DNA from: an uncultured Lachnospiraceae bacterium
Lineage (GTDB): Bacteria; Bacillota; Clostridia; Lachnospirales; Lachnospiraceae
Assembly (NCBI GenBank): GCA_910585465.1
Contig: CAJUEW010000035.1
Location: 1 to 16,028, forward strand
Length of the DNA: 16,028 bases
Reading direction: 5' to 3'
Every line of letters starts with the position of its first letter. Position 1 is the stretch's first letter. Of this stretch, positions 1 through 5,864 are shown piece after piece. The position numbers and the translations under genes are program-made. The notes beneath the pieces are model-generated. The model made no database searches and was not told the origin of the DNA. It saw only the letters and a list, made by a program, of their open reading frames with translations.

Positions 1-2
1 TG

Positions 3-65
3 GCAGAGCGGATGCCGAATATGCGGATAAATGACAGCCAGGGGCAGTTGTCATTCGTAATATAG
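3..65 (+). CDS. Possible C-terminal end of an upstream gene (partial)
   Basis: Reading from base 3, this frame is open from the window edge to a TAG at 63-65, while the other two forward frames close by base 34. The tail reads ERMPNMRINDSQGQLSFVI. It is too short to assign to a family, and the frame could be open by chance. It is listed because something must end here before the short spacer preceding the gene at 207. Confidence 0.3.
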   Translation, partial: AERMPNMRINDSQGQLSFVI

Positions 66-83
66 CAGGGAAAGGGAGCAAAA

Positions 84-119
84 ATGGTATCTTTATATGG
101 AAAAAATGGTTACCTCTGA
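84..119 (+). CDS. Possible 11-aa leader peptide
   Basis: An ATG 7 bases after a good AAGGGAG site opens an 11-codon frame, MVSLYGKNGYL, ending in TGA. Its start resembles the mini-ORF at 608 (MIYLYGGTKGK): both carry M-[VI]-x-L-Y-G. It may be a leader peptide or a leftover of a duplicated gene start. The call is weak because a frame this short is expected by chance. Confidence 0.2.
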   Translation: MVSLYGKNGYL

Positions 120-169
120 TTGGCATAATATATCACACTAAGCCATGATGAAAATAAAATCCGATTGCA

Positions 170-188
170 GGGCGGTGAAAAGCCGCCC
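170..188 (+). promoter_or_regulatory. GC-rich hairpin just upstream of a ribosome binding site
   Basis: GGGCGG (170-175) and CCGCCC (183-188) form a perfect 6-bp GC stem around a TGAAAAG loop. The hairpin ends directly before the AAAGGAGG ribosome binding site of the gene at 207. No T-tract follows, so it does not look like an intrinsic terminator. It more likely stabilises the mRNA or modulates translation. Confidence 0.4.
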
Positions 189-206
189 GGAAAGGAGGGA
201 ATCAGC

Positions 207-587
207 TTGGCAAAAACAAAAAAGCTGACCAATAAAGAAAAAAAATATAATGCACAGCTCAAGAAACAGATGCAGGAAAAGGGAATCCTTCCGCCGGACA
301 AGCCGAGGCTGAACCGGAAGAAATTTATAGAAGAAGCAAAGGCAGAATGGCAAAGCAGGGATATGAAATGTTTATGGGATGTATATTTGATAGAGGCCAT
401 ATCCTATATGCTGATAGATAAAGAGGGTATAAGCCGCAGAGCATCTCTGGAAGCGGTAGGAGCTGCCAAAATCCTGAAGCTTGCTGTCCGGCTTCGGAAA
501 TTTACGGAGATGGTCAGGGAACGGGGAGACAGTGAATATAAGGTCATAGAACAATATGAGTATATTAAGGATATTCTGGATGCTTAG
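207..587 (+). CDS. Conserved mobile-element protein of unknown function
   Basis: This is a 126-aa basic, mostly helical protein with no signal peptide or membrane segment. I chose the TTG at 207 because a strong GGAAAGGAGGG site lies 7-8 bases upstream; an in-frame extension back to 165 would run through the hairpin and the ribosome binding site. The N-terminus is Lys-rich (AKTKKLTNKEKKYNAQLKKQ), followed by KPRLNRKKFIEEAKAEW and a helical middle, LWDVYLIEAISYML. From memory, similar proteins occur beside replication and partition genes on Clostridia plasmids and ICEs, always without an assigned function. It is probably co-transcribed with the two small genes downstream. Confidence 0.75.
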   Translation: MAKTKKLTNKEKKYNAQLKKQMQEKGILPPDKPRLNRKKFIEEAKAEWQSRDMKCLWDVYLIEAISYMLIDKEGISRRASLEAVGAAKILKLAVRLRKFTEMVRERGDSEYKVIEQYEYIKDILDA

Positions 588-607
588 AAATAAACAAAGG
601 TGCAGAA

Positions 608-643
608 ATGATATACCTTTATGGAGGGACTAAGGGAAAATGA
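608..643 (+). CDS. Possible leader peptide coupled to the next gene
   Basis: ATG at 608 sits 5 bases after AAAGGTG and opens an 11-codon frame (MIYLYGGTKGK). Its TGA overlaps the ATG at 640 as ATGA, a classic coupling arrangement. The mini-ORF also contains the GGAGGG site that would serve the downstream gene. Coding for an independent peptide is unproven. Confidence 0.3.
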   Translation: MIYLYGGTKGK

Positions 644-1101
644 GTAATAGCAGACTGACACAGAAAGATAAACAAGGAAACTGGTGTGTAAAGGGACTTC
701 TCTGGAAGGAACTGGAGTCAGGGACACCCATCACCAAGAAAATTCAGGAGAAGCTGTATGGATGCCTTCATAAACTTATGAAATATGAGGAGACAGGGTT
801 AAGTCCGGACGAAGTGAAAAAACTTAATACCTTTGATAGAAGTCAGGCAATAAAAGCGGCTGCGGCACTACAGAAAGAACAGCGGAAACACCGGTGGATC
901 CCGGTGGAAGAGAAACTTCCAGACGACGGGTATATTCTGATATCGTTTGAAAACTTCTCAATTCCACTGATAGGGCGGTATGAGGAAGATGAGGAAGGCG
1001 GTGCGTTTTATGTGGGAGACTATGAGGAAAGCTGTATCAGCCAGGACTTGATTGTCAATGCGTGGAAGCCGCTGCCGGAACGATATCAGCCGGAATCCTG
1101 A
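640..1101 (+). CDS. DUF551 domain protein
   Basis: This 153-aa soluble protein has two recognisable parts. Residues about 40-65 (KLMKYEETGLSPDEVKKL) match the Y-E-E-T-G-L-[ST]-P-[DE]-E-V segment common in phage and ICE accessory proteins. Residues about 87-150 begin HRWIPVEEKLPDDGYILISF and end VNAWKPLPERYQPE, the layout of the DUF551 domain (W-I-P-V near the start, W-x-P-L-P near the end). DUF551 has no established function and is frequent in phage and mobile-element small-gene clusters. The start is placed at the ATGA overlap with the upstream mini-ORF, with GGAGGG 11 bases upstream. Confidence 0.8.
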   Translation: MSNSRLTQKDKQGNWCVKGLLWKELESGTPITKKIQEKLYGCLHKLMKYEETGLSPDEVKKLNTFDRSQAIKAAAALQKEQRKHRWIPVEEKLPDDGYILISFENFSIPLIGRYEEDEEGGAFYVGDYEESCISQDLIVNAWKPLPERYQPES

Positions 1102-1152
1102 ACGGGGGAGCAGAATTGTAAAATTAAAATCTGACGGAGGTGTGTATAGAAC

Positions 1153-1317
1153 ATGACGATAGTGGACGAAGCGATCTCCTACTGCGAAAAAAAAGCAGCT
1201 TGTGCGGAATGCGCTGCAGACTATAGGCAGATTGCGGAATGGCTTAGGGAACTCAAAACACTGAGTGCCAAACAGGATTTGAAGGAACCGGATAAAATTA
1301 AAGGACATATCCGGTGA
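1153..1317 (+). CDS. Small conserved accessory protein (54 aa)
   Basis: This short gene starts MTIVDEAISYCEKKAACAEC and continues through DYRQIAEWLRELKTL. That pattern (EAIxYCEK, then YRQ[LI]AEWL[RK]ELK) is familiar from small proteins of Clostridia phages and integrative elements that carry no functional assignment. The GGAGG site at 1137-1141 is a somewhat long 11 bases from the ATG. The protein is predicted helical and cytosolic. The gene ends just before the partition centromere and seems to be the last of the small-gene cluster. Confidence 0.6.
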   Translation: MTIVDEAISYCEKKAACAECAADYRQIAEWLRELKTLSAKQDLKEPDKIKGHIR

Positions 1318-1380
1318 AGAATCCCGGATTGTCTGTTTTAGACTTCCATGCAGATTTTCCAGGTTTTGGACATCTGACAT

Positions 1381-1470
1381 TTTCAGAGAAAATCATAATT
1401 AATCAGAGTAAATCCAAATAAATCAGAGTTGGTCAAAGTAAATCCGGGAAAATCAGAGTTGGTCAGAGAT
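1381..1470 (+). repeat. tubC: Phased 10-bp repeat array, probable tubC centromere
   Basis: Nine consecutive 10-bp blocks start at 1381, 1391, ... 1461, each with TC at positions 3-4 and mostly of the form AATCAGAGTA, AATCAGAGTT or GGTCAGAGAT. On top of the 10-bp period is a 30-bp period: 1391-1420, 1421-1450 and 1451-1470 repeat the same block order. The array lies immediately upstream of a TubR-like gene and a TubZ gene, where tubC sits in known type III partition systems. A period of about one helical turn would place TubR dimers on one face of the DNA. The same repeats may act as the operator for tubRZ autorepression. Confidence 0.8.
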
Positions 1471-1481
1471 GAGGTGATGTT

Positions 1482-1751
1482 TTGGACAGACTGGGATTTA
1501 TTATTCTGTCCGTTCTGTGGACAAGCAGAGCCATAAACAAGGTTTCCTCCATGTCCGTATATGAGATTATGGAGGCAGAGAGCTTTAGCCAGAAGGAAAA
1601 CACGGTATATAAAAAAATCAGAGGCTATGAACGATATGGTTATATTGGGCGCGGACTGAGGGAAGGCCATGCTGTTACATTTTATATAACGCCGGAGGGC
1701 TGTAAATTTTTGGAAAAAGAAAAGAAAGGAGAACAAGGCTATGAAAAATAA
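1482..1751 (+). CDS. tubR: TubR-like centromere-binding winged-helix protein
   Basis: This 89-aa protein is predicted to bind the adjacent repeat array and link it to TubZ filaments, while repressing its own operon. The sequence shows a compact winged helix: N-terminal helix LGFIILSVLWTSRAI, HTH region about 27-50 (SVYEIMEAESFSQKENTVYKK), GYIGRGL, then a wing (HAVTFYITPEGCKFLEKEK) typical of PadR/TubR-size folds. The TTG at 1482 is used with GAGGTG 5 bases upstream, directly abutting the repeats. Its 3' end overlaps tubZ by 11 bases, implying translational coupling. TubR proteins diverge strongly, so the assignment rests mainly on size, fold pattern and position between the repeats and TubZ. 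Confidence 0.75.
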   Translation: MDRLGFIILSVLWTSRAINKVSSMSVYEIMEAESFSQKENTVYKKIRGYERYGYIGRGLREGHAVTFYITPEGCKFLEKEKKGEQGYEK

Positions 1752-2772
1752 GATTGCATTTATTGCAGTTGGCCAGGCGGGAGGAAATATTGGTCAGCTT
1801 TTTGAACGGAGGGGATATACCGTTCTCTACATAAATACTTCCCAGGAAGATCTTGATACGCTGGAAAAGGCAAAATTCAAATATCATATAGCAAACGGAG
1901 AAGGATGCAACAAAGATCGCCATAAGGCGAAGCAGCTTATTATTGACGATTTCGACCATATTGCCGGAGAGATTGCATCCAAGCTGAAGGCAGGCCTGAT
2001 TTTTGCCATTTTTGCCAGCGGCGGAGGGACAGGTTCTGGTGCAGGCCCCATGCTGATGGATCTCCTGATTGGAGAGGGTTATTCTGTTGGCGCGATTACG
2101 GTGATTCCTTCCCGGGAGGAGAGCGTGAAGTCGCATATCAATTCTTATGAATGCTTTTCCGAGCTGACGCAGATAGCCGGGACATCAGCCTGCTTTATTC
2201 TGGATAATGACAAAGGAGACAAGCTTTCCCTGAATACATCCTTTGTAAAAGATTTCTGCTCGTTTCTGGAAATACCGGACAAGCATAAAAGTATGAAAGG
2301 GAACATAGACAAGGCGGAAATTGAAGAAACCTTAAAAGCGCATGGAATGGCCATTGTGGTACGACGGAGGGAGCAGGGGAGCGCTGAAATTATCAAAGCC
2401 ATCAAAGAGAATATCTTTGCCCAGACAGAGCTGGACAGAGCTGTAAAATATATTACTGCATCACTCTTTGGAGGAGTAAGGATGGCTGACATAGAGAAAG
2501 CCGTTGGAACACCTATTGACAATTTTCAGACCTTCAACAGAGAGGAGACTATATGCTGCGTGTCAGGGCTGAGCTATCCTCAGTCCCGTCTGGATGCTGT
2601 GTACGGCAAGATTTCTGATAACAGGGACATAATTAAGAAAAACCTGGCGGCAACACATGAAACAGGCCTGAAGAAAAACGTGAATTTTCTGGAAGAGCTG
2701 GAGCCTGCGGTTCAACGGACGCCGATGAGGAACCCATTGTCAAAGCGTGATCTTATGAGCAAATATTTATGA
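1741..2772 (+). CDS. tubZ: TubZ, tubulin/FtsZ-like partition GTPase
   Basis: This 343-aa tubulin-family GTPase polymerises to move the TubR-centromere complex. Visible motifs are the T1 nucleotide loop GQAGGNIG (11-18), YINTSQEDLDTLEKAK (30-45), YHIANGEGCNKDRHKAK (48-64) and the tubulin signature GGGTGSGAGP (94-103, T4 loop). The early pattern MKNKI...GQ.GGNI...INTS..DLD.L..AK..YHI...GC.K.R matches, as I remember it, clostridial phage c-st TubZ far better than chromosomal FtsZ. The C-terminus is basic (RNPLSKRDLMSKYL), consistent with the TubZ tail that contacts TubR. AAAGGAG lies 9 bases upstream of the ATG. The length is normal for the shorter clostridial forms. Confidence 0.9.
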   Translation: MKNKIAFIAVGQAGGNIGQLFERRGYTVLYINTSQEDLDTLEKAKFKYHIANGEGCNKDRHKAKQLIIDDFDHIAGEIASKLKAGLIFAIFASGGGTGSGAGPMLMDLLIGEGYSVGAITVIPSREESVKSHINSYECFSELTQIAGTSACFILDNDKGDKLSLNTSFVKDFCSFLEIPDKHKSMKGNIDKAEIEETLKAHGMAIVVRRREQGSAEIIKAIKENIFAQTELDRAVKYITASLFGGVRMADIEKAVGTPIDNFQTFNREETICCVSGLSYPQSRLDAVYGKISDNRDIIKKNLAATHETGLKKNVNFLEELEPAVQRTPMRNPLSKRDLMSKYL

Positions 2773-2805
2773 GCAGGCTAAAGGGCTGAAGCCATACGAC
2801 TGGAT

Positions 2806-2829
2806 AGAGGGCATTTTGTGATGTCCTCT
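2806..2829 (+). promoter_or_regulatory. Hairpin between tubZ and repA
   Basis: AGAGGGCAT (2806-2814) pairs with ATGTCCTCT (2821-2829) over a 6-base loop, a 9-bp stem with one G-U pair. It falls in the 104-bp gap between tubZ and repA. There is no downstream T-tract, so termination is unlikely. It could separate or tune expression of partition and replication genes, or be a target for a regulatory RNA. Confidence 0.4.
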
Positions 2830-2876
2830 GTTCAGAAGAAAATGGAGAAACCTGGCACATGCAAGGGAGGATAAAA

Positions 2877-3881
2877 GTGCAGATCCAGTTTAATTATTTT
2901 TTTGGAAAGGAAGCAGAACAATACAGCTTTTACCGTGTACCGAAAATGCTGTTCACGGAGGAAGCTTTCAAAAGACTTTCCTGTGAGGCAAAGATCCTGT
3001 ACGGCCTGATGCTGGACCGCATGGGTCTCAGTCTTAAGAACCGATGGATTGATGAGGAAGACAGGGTGTATATTGTTTTTACAGTAGAAGAAACCATGGA
3101 GTTCCTGAACTGCAGCAGACAGAAAGCAGTGAAAAACCTTGCAGAGCTGGATACGGTAAACGGCATTGGTCTGATCGAAAAGAAGCGCCTCGGCCTGGGC
3201 AGACCAAATGTTATCTACGTAAAAAACTTTATGTTGAAGGACGAGGCTGCCACTGAACCGGAGGAGGAACAAGGAAACGCAGTAGAAAAGGTGAATATGG
3301 AGGATTATGAAGCCCAAACTTCCAGAAGTATGGAAAGTGAACTTCCAGAAGTTCCAAAATCATACTTCAAGAAGTATGAAAATCATACTTCAGGAAGTTC
3401 CGAAATCATACTTCCAGAAGTTCCAAAATCAGACTCTAATAAGACTGATATTAATAAGACTAATATATATAATACTCTATCTAATCCATCCGTGAAAAAG
3501 GGAACAAATGTGATTGAGCAGATAGAAGCCTATCGGCAGCTTATCCGGGAAAACATTGCCTATGAGACTTTCCAGAATGGGGAGTACTATAACTGCGGGG
3601 AGGTGGATGAGCTTGTGGAGCTGATGGCTGAGGTCTGCATACTGCCGGATGACAAAATCATACGGATTGCCGGAACGGATAAGCCTGCAGGGATTGTAAA
3701 AAGCCGGTTTATGAAGCTGACACAGGAGCATATCCAGTATGCGATGGACTGTCTGTCGAAGAATACCACGAAGGTAGGCAATATCAAAGCCTACCTTCTG
3801 ACCACGCTTTATAATGCGGCAATGACAAAAAGCAGTTATTACAGGGCGGAGGTGAATCATGACATGTTCGGAAGCGGATAA
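2877..3881 (+). CDS. repA: Replication initiator protein A (RepA_N family)
   Basis: RepA binds iterons in the origin and starts theta replication. The N-terminal RepA_N domain spans about residues 1-115, with FNYFFGKEAEQYSFYRVPK, LSCEAKILYGLMLDRMGLS, RVYIVFTVEETMEFLNCSRQ and IGLIEKKRLGLGRPNVIYVK, a winged-helix arrangement seen in this family in Firmicutes plasmids and ICEs. A variable linker of about 70 residues follows, encoded by the iteron array. A C-terminal helical domain (about 210-334) includes NIKAYLLTTLYNAA. I chose the GTG at 2877, preceded by AGGGAGG with 6-base spacing; the ATG at 2859 lacks a good site because that AGGGAGG lies inside it. It encodes 334 aa and follows the partition locus. 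Confidence 0.92.
   Translation: MQIQFNYFFGKEAEQYSFYRVPKMLFTEEAFKRLSCEAKILYGLMLDRMGLSLKNRWIDEEDRVYIVFTVEETMEFLNCSRQKAVKNLAELDTVNGIGLIEKKRLGLGRPNVIYVKNFMLKDEAATEPEEEQGNAVEKVNMEDYEAQTSRSMESELPEVPKSYFKKYENHTSGSSEIILPEVPKSDSNKTDINKTNIYNTLSNPSVKKGTNVIEQIEAYRQLIRENIAYETFQNGEYYNCGEVDELVELMAEVCILPDDKIIRIAGTDKPAGIVKSRFMKLTQEHIQYAMDCLSKNTTKVGNIKAYLLTTLYNAAMTKSSYYRAEVNHDMFGSG
3318..3432 (+). repeat. Five 23-bp iterons inside repA (probable replication origin)
   Basis: Five tandem units start at 3318, 3341, 3364, 3387 and 3410, exactly 23 bp apart. Each begins with the 12-bp palindrome ACTTC-NN-GAAGT (ACTTCCAGAAGT in three copies), followed by an 11-base spacer, mostly TCCAAAATCAT-like. As 23 is not a multiple of three, the repeat is not kept as a protein repeat, which points to selection on DNA. 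RepA_N replicons such as pAD1 and pSK41 are known to place the origin within the rep coding sequence, so these are probable RepA-binding iterons. Confidence 0.85.
3433..3488 (+). other. AT-rich stretch beside the iterons (possible DNA unwinding element)
   Basis: Directly after the last iteron the sequence becomes very AT-rich, with CTAATAAGACTGATATTAAT and TAATATATATAATACTC, while still coding for the RepA linker (Asn/Thr/Ile-rich residues). An AT-rich tract next to iterons is the usual site of initial strand opening, so this is a plausible duplex unwinding element. The role is inferred from position and composition only. Confidence 0.5.
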
Positions 3882-4119
3882 CCTTTCCGGCTCTTCTGCC
3901 TGCAAAAAACAGCGCGCATACCTGACGGAACAGGGGAAAATGCAGGAAAGAAGCCGCAAGGAGCCGGAAGGGAGGTACTGTGTTGGGAAACCGTGCGATA
4001 TCGCAGGAGCTGATAGATTTGGGCAACCGGATAAGGGACAGGAGGATGGAGATCCGCCTGTCCCAGGAATCCCTTGCGGAAAAAGCGGGAATCAGCGTCA
4101 ACACGGTAAGCAGGATTGA
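3859..4119 (+). CDS. Doubtful overlapping ORF between repA and the XRE gene
   Basis: An ATG at 3859 has an excellent GGAGGTGAATC site and overlaps the end of repA by 23 bases, so initiation here is plausible. The 86-residue frame has no recognisable domain, and its second half runs out of frame through the XRE gene at 3980. Either a short peptide is made to couple repA translation to the regulator, or the start is accidental. I would not treat it as an established protein. Confidence 0.25.
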   Translation: MTCSEADNLSGSSACKKQRAYLTEQGKMQERSRKEPEGRYCVGKPCDIAGADRFGQPDKGQEDGDPPVPGIPCGKSGNQRQHGKQD

Positions 4120-4339
4120 AGGAGGTCAGACGGCCATGTCGGTTGATATTTTCAGAAAAATAATGCAGGCGCTTGAGGTGGATGCCAATTCCCTGCTGGG
4201 GGAGGGCGTTCCGGAAACGGAGGAAAACAGCCGCTTTCAGGATATATGCCACCGTATCAGTCATCTGAGACAATGTGAACAGAAGGTGGTTCTTCAGACC
4301 ATGGAGACATTGGTTGAAGGGATGCACAGATGCAGATAA
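3980..4339 (+). CDS. XRE-family helix-turn-helix regulator
   Basis: This 119-aa DNA-binding protein has a Cro/C1-type HTH at residues about 15-70: LGNRIRDRRMEIRLSQESLA, then EKAGISVNTVSRIEGGQTAMS and a downstream ALEVDANSLL helix. The canonical Q-x-x-L-A, I-S-x-x-T-[VI]-S-x-[IW]-E pattern is complete. The C-terminal 45 residues are helical and may dimerise. The GTG at 3980 follows GGGAGG by 4-5 bases; the next codon is TTG and could be an alternative start. It lies about 100 bp after repA and probably regulates the replication module or transfer genes, but no target is visible. Confidence 0.85.
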   Translation: MLGNRAISQELIDLGNRIRDRRMEIRLSQESLAEKAGISVNTVSRIEGGQTAMSVDIFRKIMQALEVDANSLLGEGVPETEENSRFQDICHRISHLRQCEQKVVLQTMETLVEGMHRCR

Positions 4340-4377
4340 AGCTTTTTTGAGAAATTTTAACGCATAGGTTTTAATGT

Positions 4378-4812
4378 ATGGCTATTAGTGAACGTATTAA
4401 ATTTTTCCGCAGACGAAAGGGCATGACCCAACAGGAGCTTGGGAGGCTTCTCGGATTTTTAGAAAAAACATCGGATGTCCGTATTGCGCAGTATGAATCA
4501 GGAGTCAGTGTGCCGAAAAGCGGTCTTGTCAGAGAAATGGCATGCATTTTGGATGTAAGCCCCCGTGCAATTACTGTGCCGGAGACAGACAGTTATACCG
4601 GGTTGATACATACCCTTTTTGCCTTGGAAGATATGTACGGGCTGAAGGTGGAGGAAATTGACGGATGGCTCTGTCTGAGCCTGAACCAGATGGATTCCCC
4701 GGCTTCTGCCTGCCTATACAATTTGCTCCGCTCATGGCAGGAGCAGTCTGCCAGACTGGAACGGGGTGAAATCACCAGGAATGAATACGACCAGTGGAGG
4801 TATCATTTTTAA
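4378..4812 (+). CDS. XRE-family helix-turn-helix regulator typical of Clostridia ICEs
   Basis: This 144-aa protein has an N-terminal HTH at about residues 5-60 (ERIKFFRRRKGMTQQELGRL, VRIAQYESGVSVPKSGLV, ILDVSPRAITVPE). A conserved C-terminal part (YTGLIHTLFALEDMYGLKVE, then LLRSWQEQSARLERGEIT and EYDQWRYHF) is, from memory, characteristic of regulators carried by Lachnospiraceae integrative elements. This C-terminal module may sense a ligand or dimerise; its function is unknown. The start has only a weak site (TAGG about 12 bases upstream). GC content drops right after its stop, marking the left edge of the cargo region. Confidence 0.82.
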   Translation: MAISERIKFFRRRKGMTQQELGRLLGFLEKTSDVRIAQYESGVSVPKSGLVREMACILDVSPRAITVPETDSYTGLIHTLFALEDMYGLKVEEIDGWLCLSLNQMDSPASACLYNLLRSWQEQSARLERGEITRNEYDQWRYHF

Positions 4813-4858
4813 TGGAAGAAAAGAAGGATGGAAAAAATATCCTGCTAATCTGCTTGAT

Positions 4859-5230
4859 ATGCTGCATTTAAATGAGTTGTGTGAGAGCAATATGGACTAT
4901 GGGAACCTGATGAAAGATCAGCTAAAAGGTGTAGAATACATTTTATCGTGCATGCCGGAAAGCGAAAGAATTATTCTAAGACTTTATTATTGTAAATGTA
5001 TGTCCAGGAAAGCAATTGCAGAAGAACACCATCTTTGTGAGGAGAGAATCCGACAGATTACAGAAGAGGCGCTTAAAAGGCTGCCTGTAAAAGTATATTG
5101 TCTACTGAAAAGGGTGAATATCCAGACCATCAGGGAACTTTTGATTTCTACAGGCTCCTCACAGCATATCTCGAATTTAGGTGATGTCTCAATAGCAAAT
5201 ATAAAGAAAATAACAAAGATAGGACTTTAA
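4859..5230 (+). CDS. Sigma region 4-like HTH fused to an RNA polymerase alpha-CTD-like domain
   Basis: Residues about 20-80 look like a sigma-70 region 4: LKGVEYILSCMPESERIILR, LYYCKCMSRKAIAEEHHLCE, ERIRQITEEALKRL. The last 42 residues (LLKRVNIQTIRELLISTG, ISNLGDVSIANIKKITKIGL) follow the helix-hairpin-helix pattern of the RNA polymerase alpha C-terminal domain, including NLG-x-x-S. Such proteins could bind promoters or contact polymerase. The start is unsettled: ATG 4859 lacks a good ribosome site, the frame stays open back to a GTG at 4766 inside the previous gene, and the upstream residues KYPANLL look like genuine protein. Loss of one A from the A6 run at 4832-4837 would join ATG 4828 to this frame. 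Confidence 0.7.
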   Translation: MLHLNELCESNMDYGNLMKDQLKGVEYILSCMPESERIILRLYYCKCMSRKAIAEEHHLCEERIRQITEEALKRLPVKVYCLLKRVNIQTIRELLISTGSSQHISNLGDVSIANIKKITKIGL

Positions 5231-5245
5231 TTAACCTTAGTGGAA

Positions 5246-5491
5246 ATGACAATGGGTAATTTGGAGCCTTTTTTTTCAGGATGGTCATGTTTTGCAGGGT
5301 ACAGTGCATTTGGGTGGGGAAGTTATCTGTTTAATCAATTTTTAGAAGACTATATTTTATGCTCCAAAAGTTTAGAAGATGGTGGAAGAAGCAGAAGAGA
5401 GGAAATACTGGGAGGCTTTGCAGATTTTTATGATAAGAAAGCAATAGGCATTTCTACTCAAGGGCGTAAAGGTGATGAAAGGACAAGCTAG
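5246..5491 (+). CDS. Hypothetical small protein, unrecognised
   Basis: This frame of about 81 codons has an aromatic, glycine-rich first half (FFSGWSCFAGYSAFGWGSYL) and a charged second half (EDGGRSRREEILGGFADFYD). I recognise no family. Start choice is uncertain among GTG 5240, ATG 5246 and ATG 5252, with only a weak site upstream. It lies in decayed low-GC sequence next to a transposase remnant, so it could be a truncated gene or a chance frame. The stretch 5492-5560 after it holds nothing I can support. Confidence 0.3.
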   Translation: MTMGNLEPFFSGWSCFAGYSAFGWGSYLFNQFLEDYILCSKSLEDGGRSRREEILGGFADFYDKKAIGISTQGRKGDERTS

Positions 5492-5560
5492 AAGTGTTTT
5501 GGAAATATGGGGACATTTATGAAAAGATTTTAAGTGAAATGTGGTTAAAATATGATATAA

Positions 5561-5746
5561 TTAAGGTATCTGTTTTTTTAGAAAGCGTAGAGTCCATCGG
5601 GCACATCCTTCAGGCGTAGGTCCATAGGCAATGCGGAGCAATTTAGCCCCCTTCCGTCTTTTTTTGTGTCTGGCATTAGAACGTGGATTCCGGTTGATTT
5701 TTATCTTCATCTGATAAAAGAATTTTGTAGGTTCTTTTTTTGTCAT
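5561..5746 (-). pseudogene. Remnant of an IS630-type transposase
   Basis: On the minus strand a 61-codon frame contains GAKLLRIAYGPTPEGCARWT followed by LRFL. This matches the PPEG-x-x-RWTLRLL segment that precedes the catalytic domain in IS630-family transposases. The rest of the transposase, including the DDE residues, is absent: the frame stops soon after the motif and the upstream part is a short basic stretch. It is therefore a fragment, evidence that mobile elements have acted at this insertion site. Confidence 0.55.
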
Positions 5747-5800
5747 TGGATTACCTTCATTTTTCTTTTATCATACCATATAATTACCATGAATTACAGA

Positions 5801-5828
5801 TGGTCAATACACTAGTAGAAACTATAAT
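5801..5828 (+). promoter_or_regulatory. Probable promoter of the methyltransferase-ATPase operon
   Basis: A perfect TATAAT at 5823-5828 is preceded, with a 16-bp spacer, by TGGTCA at 5801-5806 (4 of 6 matches to TTGACA). It would start transcription near 5835, about 30 bases before the ATG at 5865. AT-rich sequence lies on both sides. This is the best housekeeping-type promoter in the cargo region. Confidence 0.5.
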
Positions 5829-5864
5829 ATTGCATGTTGTCTAAGTATGTACAGAGGTGAGAAA

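Noticed and set aside
1381..1470. CRISPR array
   Set aside because: The repeat unit is only 10 bp with no unique spacers and no cas genes nearby; the tubRZ context explains it.
1383..1736. Minus-strand 117-codon ORF with repeated NSD-x-x-GFTL
   Set aside because: The apparent protein repeat is the translation of the 10-bp centromere array and the reverse of tubR; there is no ribosome site and no family match.
2145..2522. Minus-strand ORF of 125 codons
   Set aside because: It is an antisense shadow of tubZ, whose GTPase motifs are on the plus strand.
3307..3495. Forward 62-codon ORF inside repA with repeated Q-K-F-Q-N
   Set aside because: It is an alternative frame through the 23-bp iterons; a 23-bp period gives similar peptides in all frames.
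5494..5619. Frame reading VFWKYGDIYEKILSEMWLKY
   Set aside because: It has a protein-like composition but no start with a ribosome site and no recognised family; at most it is a degraded gene piece.
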